Assembly (NCBI RefSeq): GCF_009674805.1
Contig: NZ_WKKI01000030.1
Location: 1-50,980, forward strand
DNA length: 50,980 nucleotides
Direction of reading: 5' to 3'
Source of the DNA: Metabacillus lacus
Lineage (GTDB): Bacteria > Bacillota > Bacilli > Bacillales > Bacillaceae
Position numbers and translations under genes: made by a program. Under the pieces are notes generated by a model that had not been told where the DNA came from, did not search any database, and worked only from the letters and a program-made list of their open reading frames with translations. Each line of letters starts with the position of its first letter. The stretch's first letter is position 1. This document shows positions 33,393 through 43,416 of this stretch, piece after piece.

Positions 33393-33421
33393 AAAGCTGC
33401 CTGAAGAAGGGCGGCTTTTTT
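33393..33421 (+). terminator. Rho-independent terminator
   Basis: The stem AAAGCTGCC/GGCGGCTTT (one G-T pair) is followed by a T-run. It ends ltaS. Confidence 0.85.
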
Positions 33422-33538
33422 CATGGCTAAAAGGTGAAAAAAAGACCTGAGCAAAAGTCAGCCAAGCTTTATTTTTTGAAGGAAGGGTATAGTTAGAGTA
33501 ATGTAACATATACACATTTCAATCAGGAGGTCATCATC

Positions 33539-34201
33539 ATGGCTAAACATATTCTAATAGTTGTCACAACAGCAGATAAAATGAATGAAGAACACAGCAC
33601 AGGCTTGTGGCTGTCAGAGTTTGGAGAAGCTTATGCAGAATTTCATCAATCCGGCTATGAAGTGACTGTGGCGAGTCCCTTGGGAGGGAAAGTTCCATTG
33701 GATGAGCGCAGCCTTCAAGGGGATGTTCCTCAGGACATTCTTGATACTGCGCCGCTTTTGGAAGATACCATTAAGCTGGATAAAATAGAAGATATAGCTC
33801 TCTTTGATGCTATTTTCCTTCCTGGCGGACATGGGACAATGTTCGATTTTCCCAACAATGAGAAACTTCAATTGCTGGTCCGGAATATGTATGAAACCAA
33901 TAAAGTGGTGGCAGCGGTGTGCCATGGTCCCGCAGGGCTTGTGAACGTCACACTGTCTGACGGATCCCTGCTTGTTGCTGGAAAAAAAGTAACAGCTTTC
34001 ACTGATGAAGAAGAAAGGGAAACAACACTGGATCAATATATGCCATTCCTATTGGAAACGCGTTTGAGAGAGCTTGGTGCAGAATTCTCTGCAGCCCAAA
34101 ATTGGAGCGATCATATTCAAAGGGACGGCATGCTGATTACCGGTCAAAATCCGCAATCTACGGTCAGTGTTGCAAAAGAAGTTATTAAACTGCTGTCATA
34201 A
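33539..34201 (+). CDS. DJ-1/PfpI-family (type 1 glutamine amidotransferase-like) protein
   Basis: The 220-residue DJ-1/PfpI protein resembles the Hsp31-like class. The nucleophile is Cys128 in 'VAAVCHGPAGLVNV', followed by His129. A conserved Glu is in 'EHSTGLWLSEFGEAY' near the N-terminus. 'AIFLPGGHGTMFDFPNN' is the usual loop. Members of this class act as glyoxalase III or protein-protecting deglycase-like enzymes, and the exact activity is debated. The ribosome site TCAGGAGG sits seven bases before the ATG, and a terminator follows, so it is monocistronic. Confidence 0.88.
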   Translation: MAKHILIVVTTADKMNEEHSTGLWLSEFGEAYAEFHQSGYEVTVASPLGGKVPLDERSLQGDVPQDILDTAPLLEDTIKLDKIEDIALFDAIFLPGGHGTMFDFPNNEKLQLLVRNMYETNKVVAAVCHGPAGLVNVTLSDGSLLVAGKKVTAFTDEEERETTLDQYMPFLLETRLRELGAEFSAAQNWSDHIQRDGMLITGQNPQSTVSVAKEVIKLLS

Positions 34202-34209
34202 TAAAGTTT

Positions 34210-34241
34210 AAAGCCTGCCGAGAGATTTTTGGCAGGCTTTT
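34210..34241 (+). terminator. Rho-independent terminator
   Basis: The stem AAAGCCTGCC/GGCAGGCTTT with an 11-nt loop lies just after the DJ-1 gene. Its T-tail is short. Confidence 0.8.
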
Positions 34242-34290
34242 GTATAATAATGAAGAATTTTTTGTGAGGTAGAATACATAGCTTTTATTA

Positions 34291-34316
34291 AAAAACCCTG
34301 CCTGTGAGAGGCAGGG
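34291..34316 (-). terminator. Terminator of the collagen-like gene
   Basis: CCCTGCCT/AGGCAGGG (loop GTGAG) is followed on the minus strand by TTTTTAATAAAA. It lies 12 bases past the end of the collagen-like gene. Confidence 0.85.
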
Positions 34317-34327
34317 CCAAATTTTCG

Positions 34328-35282
<955 letters not shown>

Positions 35283-35539
35283 TAAATGAACAAGCTGCTA
35301 CTTTAACTTATTCAAGTAAAGGTAAAGGGTTTGTGCTTACGGAACCTAATTTTTAACTTGATTCTCTACTCCAGTTCCAGCCCTCCCTGGTTATATTCAA
35401 ATGCTGGAGGAAGGGTTAATGTGCTGCCAAGGGGCTATCCACAATTGGAGTTTATATGAGGTTGGAGGTGCCTAAAATGGTATTTTTATCAAATCTAACC
35501 TAGTGAAAACCATTCTTTATATAAAAATCTCTTTTAGTA

Positions 35540-35551
35540 GAAACCGGTTTC
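35540..35551. promoter_or_regulatory. LacI/CcpA-type operator (distal)
   Basis: GAAACCGGTTTC is a perfect 12-bp palindrome of the GAAANCGNTTTC class. It lies about 350 bp upstream of the sugar-operon promoter and could support DNA looping. Confidence 0.6.
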
Positions 35552-35890
35552 CGTAATAAGTTGAAAAATCTCGTAAAAACCGGGTATTTAATCTGTAAGC
35601 AATTGCGTCAATGATAAAAACCAACTACAGTGTTATATAGAAAGTTAAAAAACAAACTATACATATTGAAAGTTTTATTTCGTCAAAATATGACATAGTC
35701 TTGATGTTATTAAAGAGGAAGAAGAGTAATATGGTAAATAGCCCAGAATTCTAAAAAAAAGGTATTTGTTGTTTTAATAGGGTTTTCAGAGTGAATCATA
35801 AAGTTTCACAGAACTTAATAAGCATATTTTACTAGGTAAAACTACACTAATTTGAAAATTTAAAAAATAATAATTTTTCAAAAAAAGGTG

Positions 35891-35939
35891 TTGATTTAAT
35901 TATTTTTCAGGTGTATATTACAATTACGAAAACGCTTTC
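35891..35939 (+). promoter_or_regulatory. Sugar-operon promoter with operator
   Basis: TTGATT (35891-35896) and TATATT (35914-35919) are 17 bp apart. GAAAACGCTTTC at 35928-35939 overlaps the expected start of transcription. The extended 14-mer fits the cre consensus at 12 of 14 positions, so either CcpA or the local LacI protein could bind. Confidence 0.75.
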
Positions 35940-36018
35940 CTAAATTAAAAGACAAACCTCAAATTTTAAACGCATTATGAAAATATGAAACGATTTCAAT
36001 ATTTTTTTACCCTTTATG

Positions 36019-36030
36019 GAAATCGGTTTC
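36019..36030. promoter_or_regulatory. LacI/CcpA-type operator (leader)
   Basis: GAAATCGGTTTC lies in the leader, 89 bases before the binding-protein gene. The shorter palindrome GAAA-CGA-TTTC at 35987-35997 lies close by. Confidence 0.6.
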
Positions 36031-36118
36031 GTAGTCATCGATTATTAGAATCAGGAAAGTCTTTTGGCTGGATAGCGGAGGAGTAAGCAAGAATAAATGA
36101 ATCGGGGGTAATCTTACT

Positions 36119-37396
36119 ATGAAAAAGCTGTTATCTATGTTTCTTGTTGCTTTGATGATCTTTACTGTGGCAGCCTGCAGCAATAATGAAAACGCTTCAT
36201 CTGAAGAAGGAGGAGGCGGAGGCCAGGTTACTTTAAATTTTTGGGTGTTTGGAAGTACCGGATACCAAAAGCTGATTGATGAGTATCAAAAAGAAAATCC
36301 AAATGTAAAAATTAAGCTGACAGAAGGCGAAATGACCGATATCCACAACAACTTGTTTACATCTGTTTCCTCAGGCAGCGGAGCACCCGATATTTCCATG
36401 ATTGAAGTGAGTGTAATGGAAAAGTTTAAAGATGCAAGCGACCGCTTCTACAACCTTCAGGAATATGGATCAGATGATGTAGCAGGGAATTTCCTAGAAT
36501 GGAAATGGAAGCAAGCTCAAGCTGTGGATGGATCATTTCAGATGGGACTTCCTACTGATATTGGACCAACTGCTATGTTTTACCGTTCAGATGTAGTAGA
36601 AGCAGCGGGTCTTCCGACTGACAGTGATGAACTGGCAGCGGCAATAGATTCCTGGGATGCATTCTACGAAACTGCCAAAACAGTAAAAGAAAAAACGGGG
36701 AAGCCAATCTCCGACAGCCCCGAACTGGTTTTCAATGCGATCCGCGATCAGCAGGAACAGCAATATTTTAACGAGAAAGATGAACTAATCATTGAAGATA
36801 CTGTTAAGAAATCATATGACTTTACAACAAAAATGATCAAAGAAGGATATATAGGGCAAAACGTGCTTTGGACTCCTGAATGGGGAAGCGCGATGGCTGC
36901 CGGCTCATACGCATTTATGCCTGGTGCTCCTGCCTGGATGATGGGTGTTGTAAAAGGAAACGCACCTGATGCAGGCGGAAAGTGGGCTGTAACAGCTATT
37001 CCTGAAGGCGCAGGAAACTGGGGAGGATCTTTCCTGACAATCCCTAAAGAGTCAAAGCATCCGCAGGAAGCATTTGACTTTATTTCCTGGTTAACTTCAC
37101 CTGACAATCAATTAAAATCATTCCTGGATATGGGGCTTTTTCCTTCCACTCCGGATGTATATGAAAATGAAGAATTCCTCGCAACAACAGATGAATATTT
37201 CAGCGGCCAGGAGACAGCTAAAATCTTTGCTGAAGCTGCAAAGAGTGTTAAACCGATTTATATGGGCAAAAACTATGCGATCGTAAATTCTGAATTGGTT
37301 ACCGCACTCACAAACGTTGCCACGGCGAAAGCAGATCCTGAAAAAGAGTGGAAAGCAGCTGTGAAGCGCATAGAGCAGCAGCTTGGAAGACAATAA
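36119..37396 (+). CDS. Sugar ABC transporter substrate-binding lipoprotein
   Basis: The 425-residue family-1 solute-binding protein has a lipoprotein signal ending in 'FTVAACSNN' (Cys20) and a Gly/Glu-rich linker. The binding domain begins 'VTLNFWVFGSTGYQKLIDEY'. Further typical text is 'GSGAPDISMIEVSVMEKF' and 'PLGIP-like' hinge segments such as 'MGLPTDIGPTAMFYRSDV'. The C-terminus has 'MGKNYAIVNSELVTALTNVATAKADPEKE'. It is anchored outside the membrane and feeds the two permeases that follow. The adjoining beta-glucosidases suggest that it binds a beta-linked di- or oligosaccharide such as cellobiose or an aryl-glucoside (inference). Operators upstream suggest substrate induction. Confidence 0.92.
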   Translation: MKKLLSMFLVALMIFTVAACSNNENASSEEGGGGGQVTLNFWVFGSTGYQKLIDEYQKENPNVKIKLTEGEMTDIHNNLFTSVSSGSGAPDISMIEVSVMEKFKDASDRFYNLQEYGSDDVAGNFLEWKWKQAQAVDGSFQMGLPTDIGPTAMFYRSDVVEAAGLPTDSDELAAAIDSWDAFYETAKTVKEKTGKPISDSPELVFNAIRDQQEQQYFNEKDELIIEDTVKKSYDFTTKMIKEGYIGQNVLWTPEWGSAMAAGSYAFMPGAPAWMMGVVKGNAPDAGGKWAVTAIPEGAGNWGGSFLTIPKESKHPQEAFDFISWLTSPDNQLKSFLDMGLFPSTPDVYENEEFLATTDEYFSGQETAKIFAEAAKSVKPIYMGKNYAIVNSELVTALTNVATAKADPEKEWKAAVKRIEQQLGRQ

Positions 37397-37462
37397 CGGT
37401 GATTTTGTAGCGGTCTATGGTGCTGATCATAGGCCGCTTCCATTAGAGAAAGGAGCAGAAGC

Positions 37463-38401
37463 ATGAGTGAAATCAATATTAAGCAAACACCGTTGAATGT
37501 AAATCAGCCGGAACCAAAACAATTTTTCGACGAGAAGAAGAAGGAAGCGCTGGCCGGCTATCTCTATATATCGCCATTTTTTATATTGTTCGCCATCTTT
37601 GGAGTCTTTCCGATTCTTTTCAGTTTTTATCTTGGTTTTCAAAAATGGAATGGCTTTGGGGAAATGGAATTTGTTGGTTTTAGGAACTTCTCCTTAATTT
37701 TATCCGATCCCCTATTTTGGAAGTCACTGTCTAATACGCTCATCATCTGGGTAATGGGTACCCTTCCACAGCTTATTATCGGAATTATACTTGCCTATGC
37801 TCTGAATTCGGCCATCATAAGGTTCAAGGGAATTTTCAGGGTCGGTATATTCATGCCTTATGTTACATCTACAGTAGCGGTGGCCATTGTGTTTGGAATT
37901 ATGTTCAACGATCAGCCGTTTGGATTATTCAATATCATCGCAGGGTGGTTTGGCGTTAATCCGATTAACTGGACCACGAATGAATGGGGAGTAAAAATTG
38001 CGATCTCTACGATGGTTTTCTGGAGATGGATTGGCTATAACACGATCATTTATTTAGCCGGCCTTCAGGCGATACCAAATGAATTGTATGAGGCAGCCAC
38101 AATCGACGGCGCAACGACAAGGCAGAAGATACAGTATATAACGATACCGCTGCTAAGACCGATTATTATCCTGACTGTTTTTACTTCTACAATCGGGGCG
38201 CTTCAGCTGTTTACCGAACCATTGATCTTAATTGGCAGGACATTCAGGGAAGAAGGGCTGACTGTCGTGTTGTATCTGTATCGTGAGGCATTTACAAATA
38301 TGGCATTCGGAACTGCTTCTGCCACTGCCATTATCCTGTTTTTAATTATTATTATGATTTCTTCCATCAACGTATTTATTGCAAATAGAATTGGAAGATA
38401 G
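37463..38401 (+). CDS. Sugar ABC transporter permease (MalF-type)
   Basis: The 312-residue binding-protein-dependent permease has six helices from about residue 35 on. The ATPase-contact EAA loop is in 'NELYEAATIDGATTRQKIQYITIPLLRPI' (split), typical of the MalF/UgpA side. The N-terminal cytoplasmic tail is about 30 residues. The start ATG at 37463 follows AGAAAGGAGCAGAAGC. It is the second gene of the operon, 66 bases after the binding protein. No ATPase gene is present here; Bacillus sugar importers of this class generally share MsmX, encoded elsewhere. Confidence 0.93.
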   Translation: MSEINIKQTPLNVNQPEPKQFFDEKKKEALAGYLYISPFFILFAIFGVFPILFSFYLGFQKWNGFGEMEFVGFRNFSLILSDPLFWKSLSNTLIIWVMGTLPQLIIGIILAYALNSAIIRFKGIFRVGIFMPYVTSTVAVAIVFGIMFNDQPFGLFNIIAGWFGVNPINWTTNEWGVKIAISTMVFWRWIGYNTIIYLAGLQAIPNELYEAATIDGATTRQKIQYITIPLLRPIIILTVFTSTIGALQLFTEPLILIGRTFREEGLTVVLYLYREAFTNMAFGTASATAIILFLIIIMISSINVFIANRIGR

Positions 38402-38417
38402 GGGAGGGGAGTCTAGC

Positions 38418-39254
38418 ATGAATTCTCATAAAAAAAGCTTGTTAATATCAAAAACGTTTCTCTATAGTATTCTAGCCATTGCAGCTCTTCTGTCAATCTT
38501 CCCATTCTATTGGATGTTTGTCATGGCAACAAATACGAACGAAGTGATTAACCGGATACCGCCTGCAGTATTTCCGGGAGAAGCACTTGTGAGCAACTTT
38601 ACCAAAGTGGTCAATACCATTGATTTCTTTGGTGCAATGTGGAATTCCTTTGTAGTCTCTTCTATTACAACAATTGGCGTGTTGTTTCTTTGTTCTTTGG
38701 CCGGCTTTGCATTTGCGAAGCTTGAGTTTAAAGGTAAAAATATTTTGTTTGTCGCAATCCTTGTTACGATGATGATACCGCCGCAGTTAGGGCTTATTCC
38801 TCAATACATCATTATCACGAAACTGAACTGGCTGAATGATTTAAAAGCCATTATCATTCCCGGCTTAATTGATGCTTTCGGGATTTTCTGGATGAGGCAG
38901 TATATTAGCAGCAACGTTCCAGACGAAATTGTCGATGCGGCTAAAATTGACGGCTGCTCGATCTTCAGGGTGTATTGGAATATTACTGTTCCAATTATTA
39001 TCCCGGCCTTTGCTACTTTGGCAATTATCAAGTTTATGTATATGTGGAATGATTTCCTCTGGCCGCTTGTGGTATTGCGTGAAACAGAAACACATACCAT
39101 TCAGGTTGCCCTAAGGGGACTGATCGACAACTATGTAAGGGATAACGGAATGATTCTTTCCGGAACGTTCTGGGCAACTGTTCCTTTAGTGATCATCTTC
39201 CTGCTGTTAAACCGCTTGTTTATTTCGAGTCTGACAGAGGGCGCAGTTAAGTAA
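38418..39254 (+). CDS. Sugar ABC transporter permease (MalG-type)
   Basis: The 278-residue partner permease has six helices. The EAA loop reads 'DEIVDAAKIDGCSIFRVYWNITVPI' (split), and 'GFAFAKLEFKGKN' and 'FLLLNRLFISSLTEGAVK' are hallmark MalG-side segments. The start is ATG 38418 with GGGGAGGGGAG before it; an earlier reading from 38379 would begin inside the preceding permease gene without a ribosome site. Together with the preceding gene it forms the membrane channel for the sugar. Confidence 0.93.
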   Translation: MNSHKKSLLISKTFLYSILAIAALLSIFPFYWMFVMATNTNEVINRIPPAVFPGEALVSNFTKVVNTIDFFGAMWNSFVVSSITTIGVLFLCSLAGFAFAKLEFKGKNILFVAILVTMMIPPQLGLIPQYIIITKLNWLNDLKAIIIPGLIDAFGIFWMRQYISSNVPDEIVDAAKIDGCSIFRVYWNITVPIIIPAFATLAIIKFMYMWNDFLWPLVVLRETETHTIQVALRGLIDNYVRDNGMILSGTFWATVPLVIIFLLLNRLFISSLTEGAVK

Positions 39255-39296
39255 GTTTGCAGAATAACAGAACGGCATGAAAGAGAGTGAAGCGGA

Positions 39297-39920
39297 ATGG
39301 CTGATAAAAACAATGTTTTTTACCATATTCTCCATGTGTTTACATCGTTCTTCCTGCTGAATCTTCTGTGGTTTCTCTGCTGTTTGCCGGTGGTGACGAT
39401 TTTCCCGGCTACGGCAGCCATGTTTGGTACGGCAAGAGTATGGATAAAATCGGGAATTGACACAGGAGTAGTAAAAGTGTTTTTCAGCGAGTTTAGAATG
39501 AATGTCAAAAAAAGCATGATACTGGGCATTTTATGGACTGCAGGGTTTCTCGTCCTGTATATGAACTATTCCATTATGTTGCAAAGTGATTTTGCCTTAA
39601 GTAAACTGCTGCTGATTCTGCTGATTTTTGTTTCACTTCTGTTTTGTTTTATTACACTATATTCTTTTTTTCTGCTCGTAAACTATGAATTATCCATCAT
39701 TCATATCATTAAGAATTCGCTGCTGCTGGCTCTCAGCCAAATGAATTATACTCTACTATTCTTTGGTATGATCCTGCTCACCATAATGATAGTCTACTAT
39801 ATTCCGTTTTTGCTGATCGTCAGCGGAAGTTTGCTCTCTTTCAGCATGTATGGTTTGTTTCAAAGGCTGTCAGCCAGGATTGAGCAGGAACGGAGTAAAT
39901 TGCAGCCCAACATCACTTAG
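39297..39920 (+). CDS. YesL-like DUF624 membrane protein
   Basis: The 207-residue integral membrane protein has about five helices and belongs to the DUF624/YesL family. These proteins are found inside sugar ABC operons of Firmicutes but have no proven role. Marks are 'FLLNLLWFLCCLPVVTIFPATAAMFGTARVW' (split over helix and loop) at about 17-47 and the charged C-terminal end 'QRLSARIEQERSKLQ'. It lies 42 bases after the permease and 11 before the beta-glucosidase gene, in one operon with both. A link to transporter assembly or regulation is an inference from context only. Confidence 0.85.
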   Translation: MADKNNVFYHILHVFTSFFLLNLLWFLCCLPVVTIFPATAAMFGTARVWIKSGIDTGVVKVFFSEFRMNVKKSMILGILWTAGFLVLYMNYSIMLQSDFALSKLLLILLIFVSLLFCFITLYSFFLLVNYELSIIHIIKNSLLLALSQMNYTLLFFGMILLTIMIVYYIPFLLIVSGSLLSFSMYGLFQRLSARIEQERSKLQPNIT

Positions 39921-39931
39921 GAGGTATTATT

Positions 39932-41275
39932 ATGGCAATCATTCAATTTCCAGAAAATATAAAATGGGGAACAGCGACTGCTTCCTATCAAATTGAGGGA
40001 GCTGTAAAGGAAGACGGAAGAGGTCCGTCAATCTGGGACACTTTCTGTGAAACGCCTGGCAAAGTTCTAAACGGGGACAGCGGCGAGATTGCCTGTGACA
40101 GCTATCATAGAGTAGAGGAAGACGTTAGCATAATGAAGGACCTCGGGATAGACCTTTACCGTTTTTCAGTTGCCTGGCCGCGTATTTTTCCTGAGGGTAC
40201 AGGGGAAGTCAATTCAAAGGGATTGAATTATTACCACAGGCTTGTAGATGCATTGATCGAAAATGGCATTGAGCCAATGGTGACCCTGTATCACTGGGAT
40301 TTGCCCCAGGCCCTTCAGGATAAAGGCGGCTGGGACAACAGAGAAACCATTGATGCGTTTGTACATTATGCGGAGGTCATGTTCAAGGAGTTTTCCGGCA
40401 AGGTGAAAAAGTGGATCACGTTTAATGAACCTTGGTGTGTGTCCTTCCTATCCAACTTCCTTGGTGCTCATGCACCGGGAAACAGAGATTTACAGCTGGC
40501 AGTCAATGTAGCGCACCATTTGCACGTTGCTCACGGCCGGACGGTTCAAAAGTTCAGGGCATATGGTTATGAAGGTGAAATCGGATATGCGCCAAACACA
40601 ACTTGGCTGGAGCCGTTCAGCAATAAAGAGGAAGATATGAAAGCCTGCCGGCGCGGGGTGGGAGAATTTGTTGAATGGTTCTTTGACCCGGTATTTAAAG
40701 GAAGCTACCCTGGGTTTCTTGTAGACTGGTTTGAACAAAAGGGTGTTTCTGTTCCGATACTTGAAGGTGATATGAATGATATTCATCAGCCTGTCGATTT
40801 TGTAGGAGTCAACTACTATACAGGCAGTGTCGCCAGATTTAAAGAGAACGAAGGACTACTTGATGTAGAACAAGTGGATATGGGCTACGAAAAAACAGAT
40901 ATTGGCTGGAACATCTATCCCGAGGGATTTTATAAGGTGTTGACATATATTACAGAGCAATATGGAAATATTCCCATCTATATTACCGAAAACGGATCTT
41001 GCTATAATGACGAGCCTGAAAAAGGAAGAGTCAGGGATATCCGCCGTATAGATTATTTAAAACAGCATTTAACTGCTTTGAAAAGAAGCATGGACTCCGG
41101 CGTAAATATTAAAGGCTATATTACATGGTCATTAATGGATAACTTTGAGTGGGCGGAAGGCTACAGCAAGAGGTTTGGAATTGTTTATGTGAATTACCGT
41201 ACACTTCAACGCATAAAAAAAGACAGCTTTTACTGGTATAAGCAGACAATTCGAAATAACTGGTTCCAAGTTTAA
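39932..41275 (+). CDS. Beta-glucosidase, glycoside hydrolase family 1 (first)
   Basis: The 447-residue GH1 enzyme has acid/base Glu166 in 'WITFNEPWCVS' and nucleophile Glu353 in 'IYITENGSCYND'. Other family marks are 'KWGTATASYQIEGAVKEDGRG' (N-terminal signature, split) and 'LMDNFEWAEGYSKRFGI' for the glucose site. It is cytosolic and shows no phosphate-site pattern that I can recognise, which agrees with uptake by an ABC system rather than a PTS. It probably cleaves the imported beta-glucoside to glucose. AGGAGG lies seven bases before the ATG, and it is the last gene of the operon beginning at 36119. Confidence 0.93.
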   Translation: MAIIQFPENIKWGTATASYQIEGAVKEDGRGPSIWDTFCETPGKVLNGDSGEIACDSYHRVEEDVSIMKDLGIDLYRFSVAWPRIFPEGTGEVNSKGLNYYHRLVDALIENGIEPMVTLYHWDLPQALQDKGGWDNRETIDAFVHYAEVMFKEFSGKVKKWITFNEPWCVSFLSNFLGAHAPGNRDLQLAVNVAHHLHVAHGRTVQKFRAYGYEGEIGYAPNTTWLEPFSNKEEDMKACRRGVGEFVEWFFDPVFKGSYPGFLVDWFEQKGVSVPILEGDMNDIHQPVDFVGVNYYTGSVARFKENEGLLDVEQVDMGYEKTDIGWNIYPEGFYKVLTYITEQYGNIPIYITENGSCYNDEPEKGRVRDIRRIDYLKQHLTALKRSMDSGVNIKGYITWSLMDNFEWAEGYSKRFGIVYVNYRTLQRIKKDSFYWYKQTIRNNWFQV

Positions 41276-41295
41276 AGTTATGGTGATGATAGTTG

Positions 41296-41326
41296 GCAGA
41301 TAGCCCTTCTTCAGCGGTCTATCTGC
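41296..41326 (+). terminator. Hairpin after the sugar operon
   Basis: GCAGATAG/CTATCTGC forms an eight-pair stem 20 bases after the beta-glucosidase stop. There is no clear T-run, so it is a weak terminator or a processing hairpin. Confidence 0.45.
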
Positions 41327-41540
41327 GGGTTGAAAAACCTGGGCGGCTGCAGAGTTCTCAGTATTCACTTCTGTTTTTTTCTTAAAGCCGTCCATCTGTC
41401 TCTGCCTAAGCTCCAGATGAGTTTCCATCTCCTTTTAATAGATATTTCGGGTGGAATTCGTTATGCTGTTAGTGACTGAAAATGAGAAAGTATACAAGAA
41501 AATAAGTAACCTAACAAGCTTAGGAGTTGGAAGATAAGCC

Positions 41541-42578
41541 ATGAAATTGACAATACGCGAAATTGCGAAAATGGCAGGTGTTTCGCCGGCTACTGTATCA
41601 AAAATTATGAATAATTATGCCGGAATCAGCAATGAAACAAAGCAAAAAGTGATGAATATAATAGAAACAACCGGTTATCAGCCAACATTTTCTGCAAAAT
41701 CACTGGCAACAAAGAAATCCAATCTGATTGGCCTTATTTATGCCGGAAAAATCAATGTAGAACTGAATCATCCTTTTTTTAATGAAGTGATTAATTCATT
41801 TAAAAAGACAGTTGGCAGTCATGGCTATGATATATTAATTTTCAGCAATGAAAAGTTCAACAAAGAACGGGGAGATGATTATCTCCCGCGGTCAAGGCAT
41901 TATCAGGTGGATGGATGTCTGCTCATTGCCGGAGAGGAAATTGAATCGGCTGTTTATGAGCTGGATCAAAGTGATATTCCCTGTGTTGGCGTAGATATAG
42001 AGCTGAAAGGCCAGAAATCAAGTTTTGTTCTGACAGATAATCATAAGGTTTCCTCCAATGTGGTAGAACATTTATATTTAAACTCTGTTCGTGATATTGG
42101 CTATATAGGCGGTATGAAGGACTCTATCATCTCCAAGCTGCGGACAGAGGGGTTTATAAAAACGATGAACCAATTCGGTCTTTCCGTTAAAGAAGATTGG
42201 ATGGCTTTTGGGGATTTTCATGAAGGAAGCGGCTATGAAGCAATGAAGAAAATACTAGCGAAAAAACCATATCCAAGAGCCGTTTTCGCTGCTTCAGATA
42301 TGATGGCGCTTGGAGCAATGAGTGCAATCAGAGAGCATGGATTAAGAGTTCCTGAAGATATTGCGCTCATCGGCTGTGATGATATTGAAGCATGCCGGTA
42401 CAGCGACCCCAAGCTGACAACTGTAAAGCAGGATAAAGAAAAGCTCGGTAAACTTGCGGCATACATGCTGATGGACATTATCAATGGAGACCATGAGTCC
42501 AAATCTGTTTTAGTTGATCCCGAATTAATTGTCCGGGAATCATGCGGAGTGCACAATATAAAAAAATTAAGAGCATAA
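41541..42578 (+). CDS. LacI-family transcriptional regulator
   Basis: The 345-residue regulator has the N-terminal LacI helix-turn-helix 'TIREIAKMAGVSPATVSKIMNNY' (split) and a hinge helix 'TFSAKSLATKKSNLIGLIYAG'. The sugar-binding core (about 60-340) has 'GCLLIAGEE', 'DIGYIGGMKDSI', 'AVFAASDMMALGAMSAIREHG' and 'IALIGCDDIE'. It lies between the transporter operon and the SDR/beta-glucosidase pair, so it most likely controls both and responds to the transported sugar. Four GAAANCGNTTTC palindromes in these control regions are candidate binding sites. The start ATG at 41541 follows TTAGGAGTTGG. Confidence 0.92.
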   Translation: MKLTIREIAKMAGVSPATVSKIMNNYAGISNETKQKVMNIIETTGYQPTFSAKSLATKKSNLIGLIYAGKINVELNHPFFNEVINSFKKTVGSHGYDILIFSNEKFNKERGDDYLPRSRHYQVDGCLLIAGEEIESAVYELDQSDIPCVGVDIELKGQKSSFVLTDNHKVSSNVVEHLYLNSVRDIGYIGGMKDSIISKLRTEGFIKTMNQFGLSVKEDWMAFGDFHEGSGYEAMKKILAKKPYPRAVFAASDMMALGAMSAIREHGLRVPEDIALIGCDDIEACRYSDPKLTTVKQDKEKLGKLAAYMLMDIINGDHESKSVLVDPELIVRESCGVHNIKKLRA

Positions 42579-42640
42579 CCATCCTTACGGATAAAGTTTG
42601 AAGTACTCATCAAATTTTATCCTTTTTATTAAGAGGTATA

Positions 42641-42652
42641 GAAACCGCTTTC
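42641..42652. promoter_or_regulatory. LacI/CcpA-type operator upstream of the SDR gene
   Basis: GAAACCGCTTTC belongs to the same class as the sites before the transport operon. It directly overlaps a TATAGA -10-like element (42637-42642), a position suited to repression of the SDR/beta-glucosidase pair. Confidence 0.65.
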
Positions 42653-42711
42653 TTAAACTGGGGAACAAACTATGCATAGTAGTCTTTTGATAGAAATGGA
42701 GCGAGGTTTTT

Positions 42712-43416
42712 ATGGGGAATTTATCAGGAAAATGGGCATTTGTCACAGGGTCGAGCAGAGGAATTGGCCAGCAGATTGCCATTGCTCTCGCAGAAGAAGG
42801 CTGCAATATCATCGTTCACGGCAGGAAGAAGGAACATACGAAAGCCACACAGGAGCTCCTAAAACCTTTTTCTGTTGACTTGATGATAGTGGAAGGGGAT
42901 CTGGCAACTGAAGAGGGAGTAAAGAATGTCATTCGTCAGGTTCAATCCAATGAGGGTAAAGTCGATATCCTTTACAACAATGCTGCAATTCAAAGTCCCT
43001 CCAAGCTCATATGGGACTTTACAATAGAAGATTTCAGTTCAGTGCTGGCTGTAAATTTCTACAGCATCGTTCTGCTTTGCCAGGCTTTTGCTCCTGCAAT
43101 GAAGGAAAACGGCTATGGAAGGATCATTAATATATCATCAGGTATAAAAGATCAGCCTGATTTGAGTCCTTACGGTGTTTCAAAGGCTGCAGTTGATAAG
43201 TTCACTCAGGATTTTGCTTTTGAGTTGAGAAATACAGGCGTCCTTGTGAATGCTCTTGATCCCGGCTGGCTAAAAACCGATCTTGGCGGTCCGAACGCCT
43301 GGGACGAGGTTGAAACAGTTAAACCTGGTGCTATCACGCTTGCTTTATTTGAAAATGACGGCCCTACCGGACAATGGCTGAGCGCACAGGAAATCCGAAA
43401 GGAAGAGAAACTATGA
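42712..43416 (+). CDS. Short-chain dehydrogenase/reductase
   Basis: The 234-residue classical SDR has the cofactor motif 'VTGSSRGIGQQIA' (TGxxxGxG, about 11-23), 'NNAAIQSPS' (NNAG-like), catalytic Ser in 'IINISSGIKD' and Tyr/Lys in 'SPYGVSKAAVDK'. 'GRKKEHTKA' after the second strand carries basic residues, which favours NADPH. The substrate is unknown. The placement with a beta-glucosidase under the same operator suggests sugar or aglycone metabolism. It overlaps the second beta-glucosidase gene by ATGA. A GAGGTTTTT ribosome site precedes the ATG. Confidence 0.9.
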   Translation: MGNLSGKWAFVTGSSRGIGQQIAIALAEEGCNIIVHGRKKEHTKATQELLKPFSVDLMIVEGDLATEEGVKNVIRQVQSNEGKVDILYNNAAIQSPSKLIWDFTIEDFSSVLAVNFYSIVLLCQAFAPAMKENGYGRIINISSGIKDQPDLSPYGVSKAAVDKFTQDFAFELRNTGVLVNALDPGWLKTDLGGPNAWDEVETVKPGAITLALFENDGPTGQWLSAQEIRKEEKL

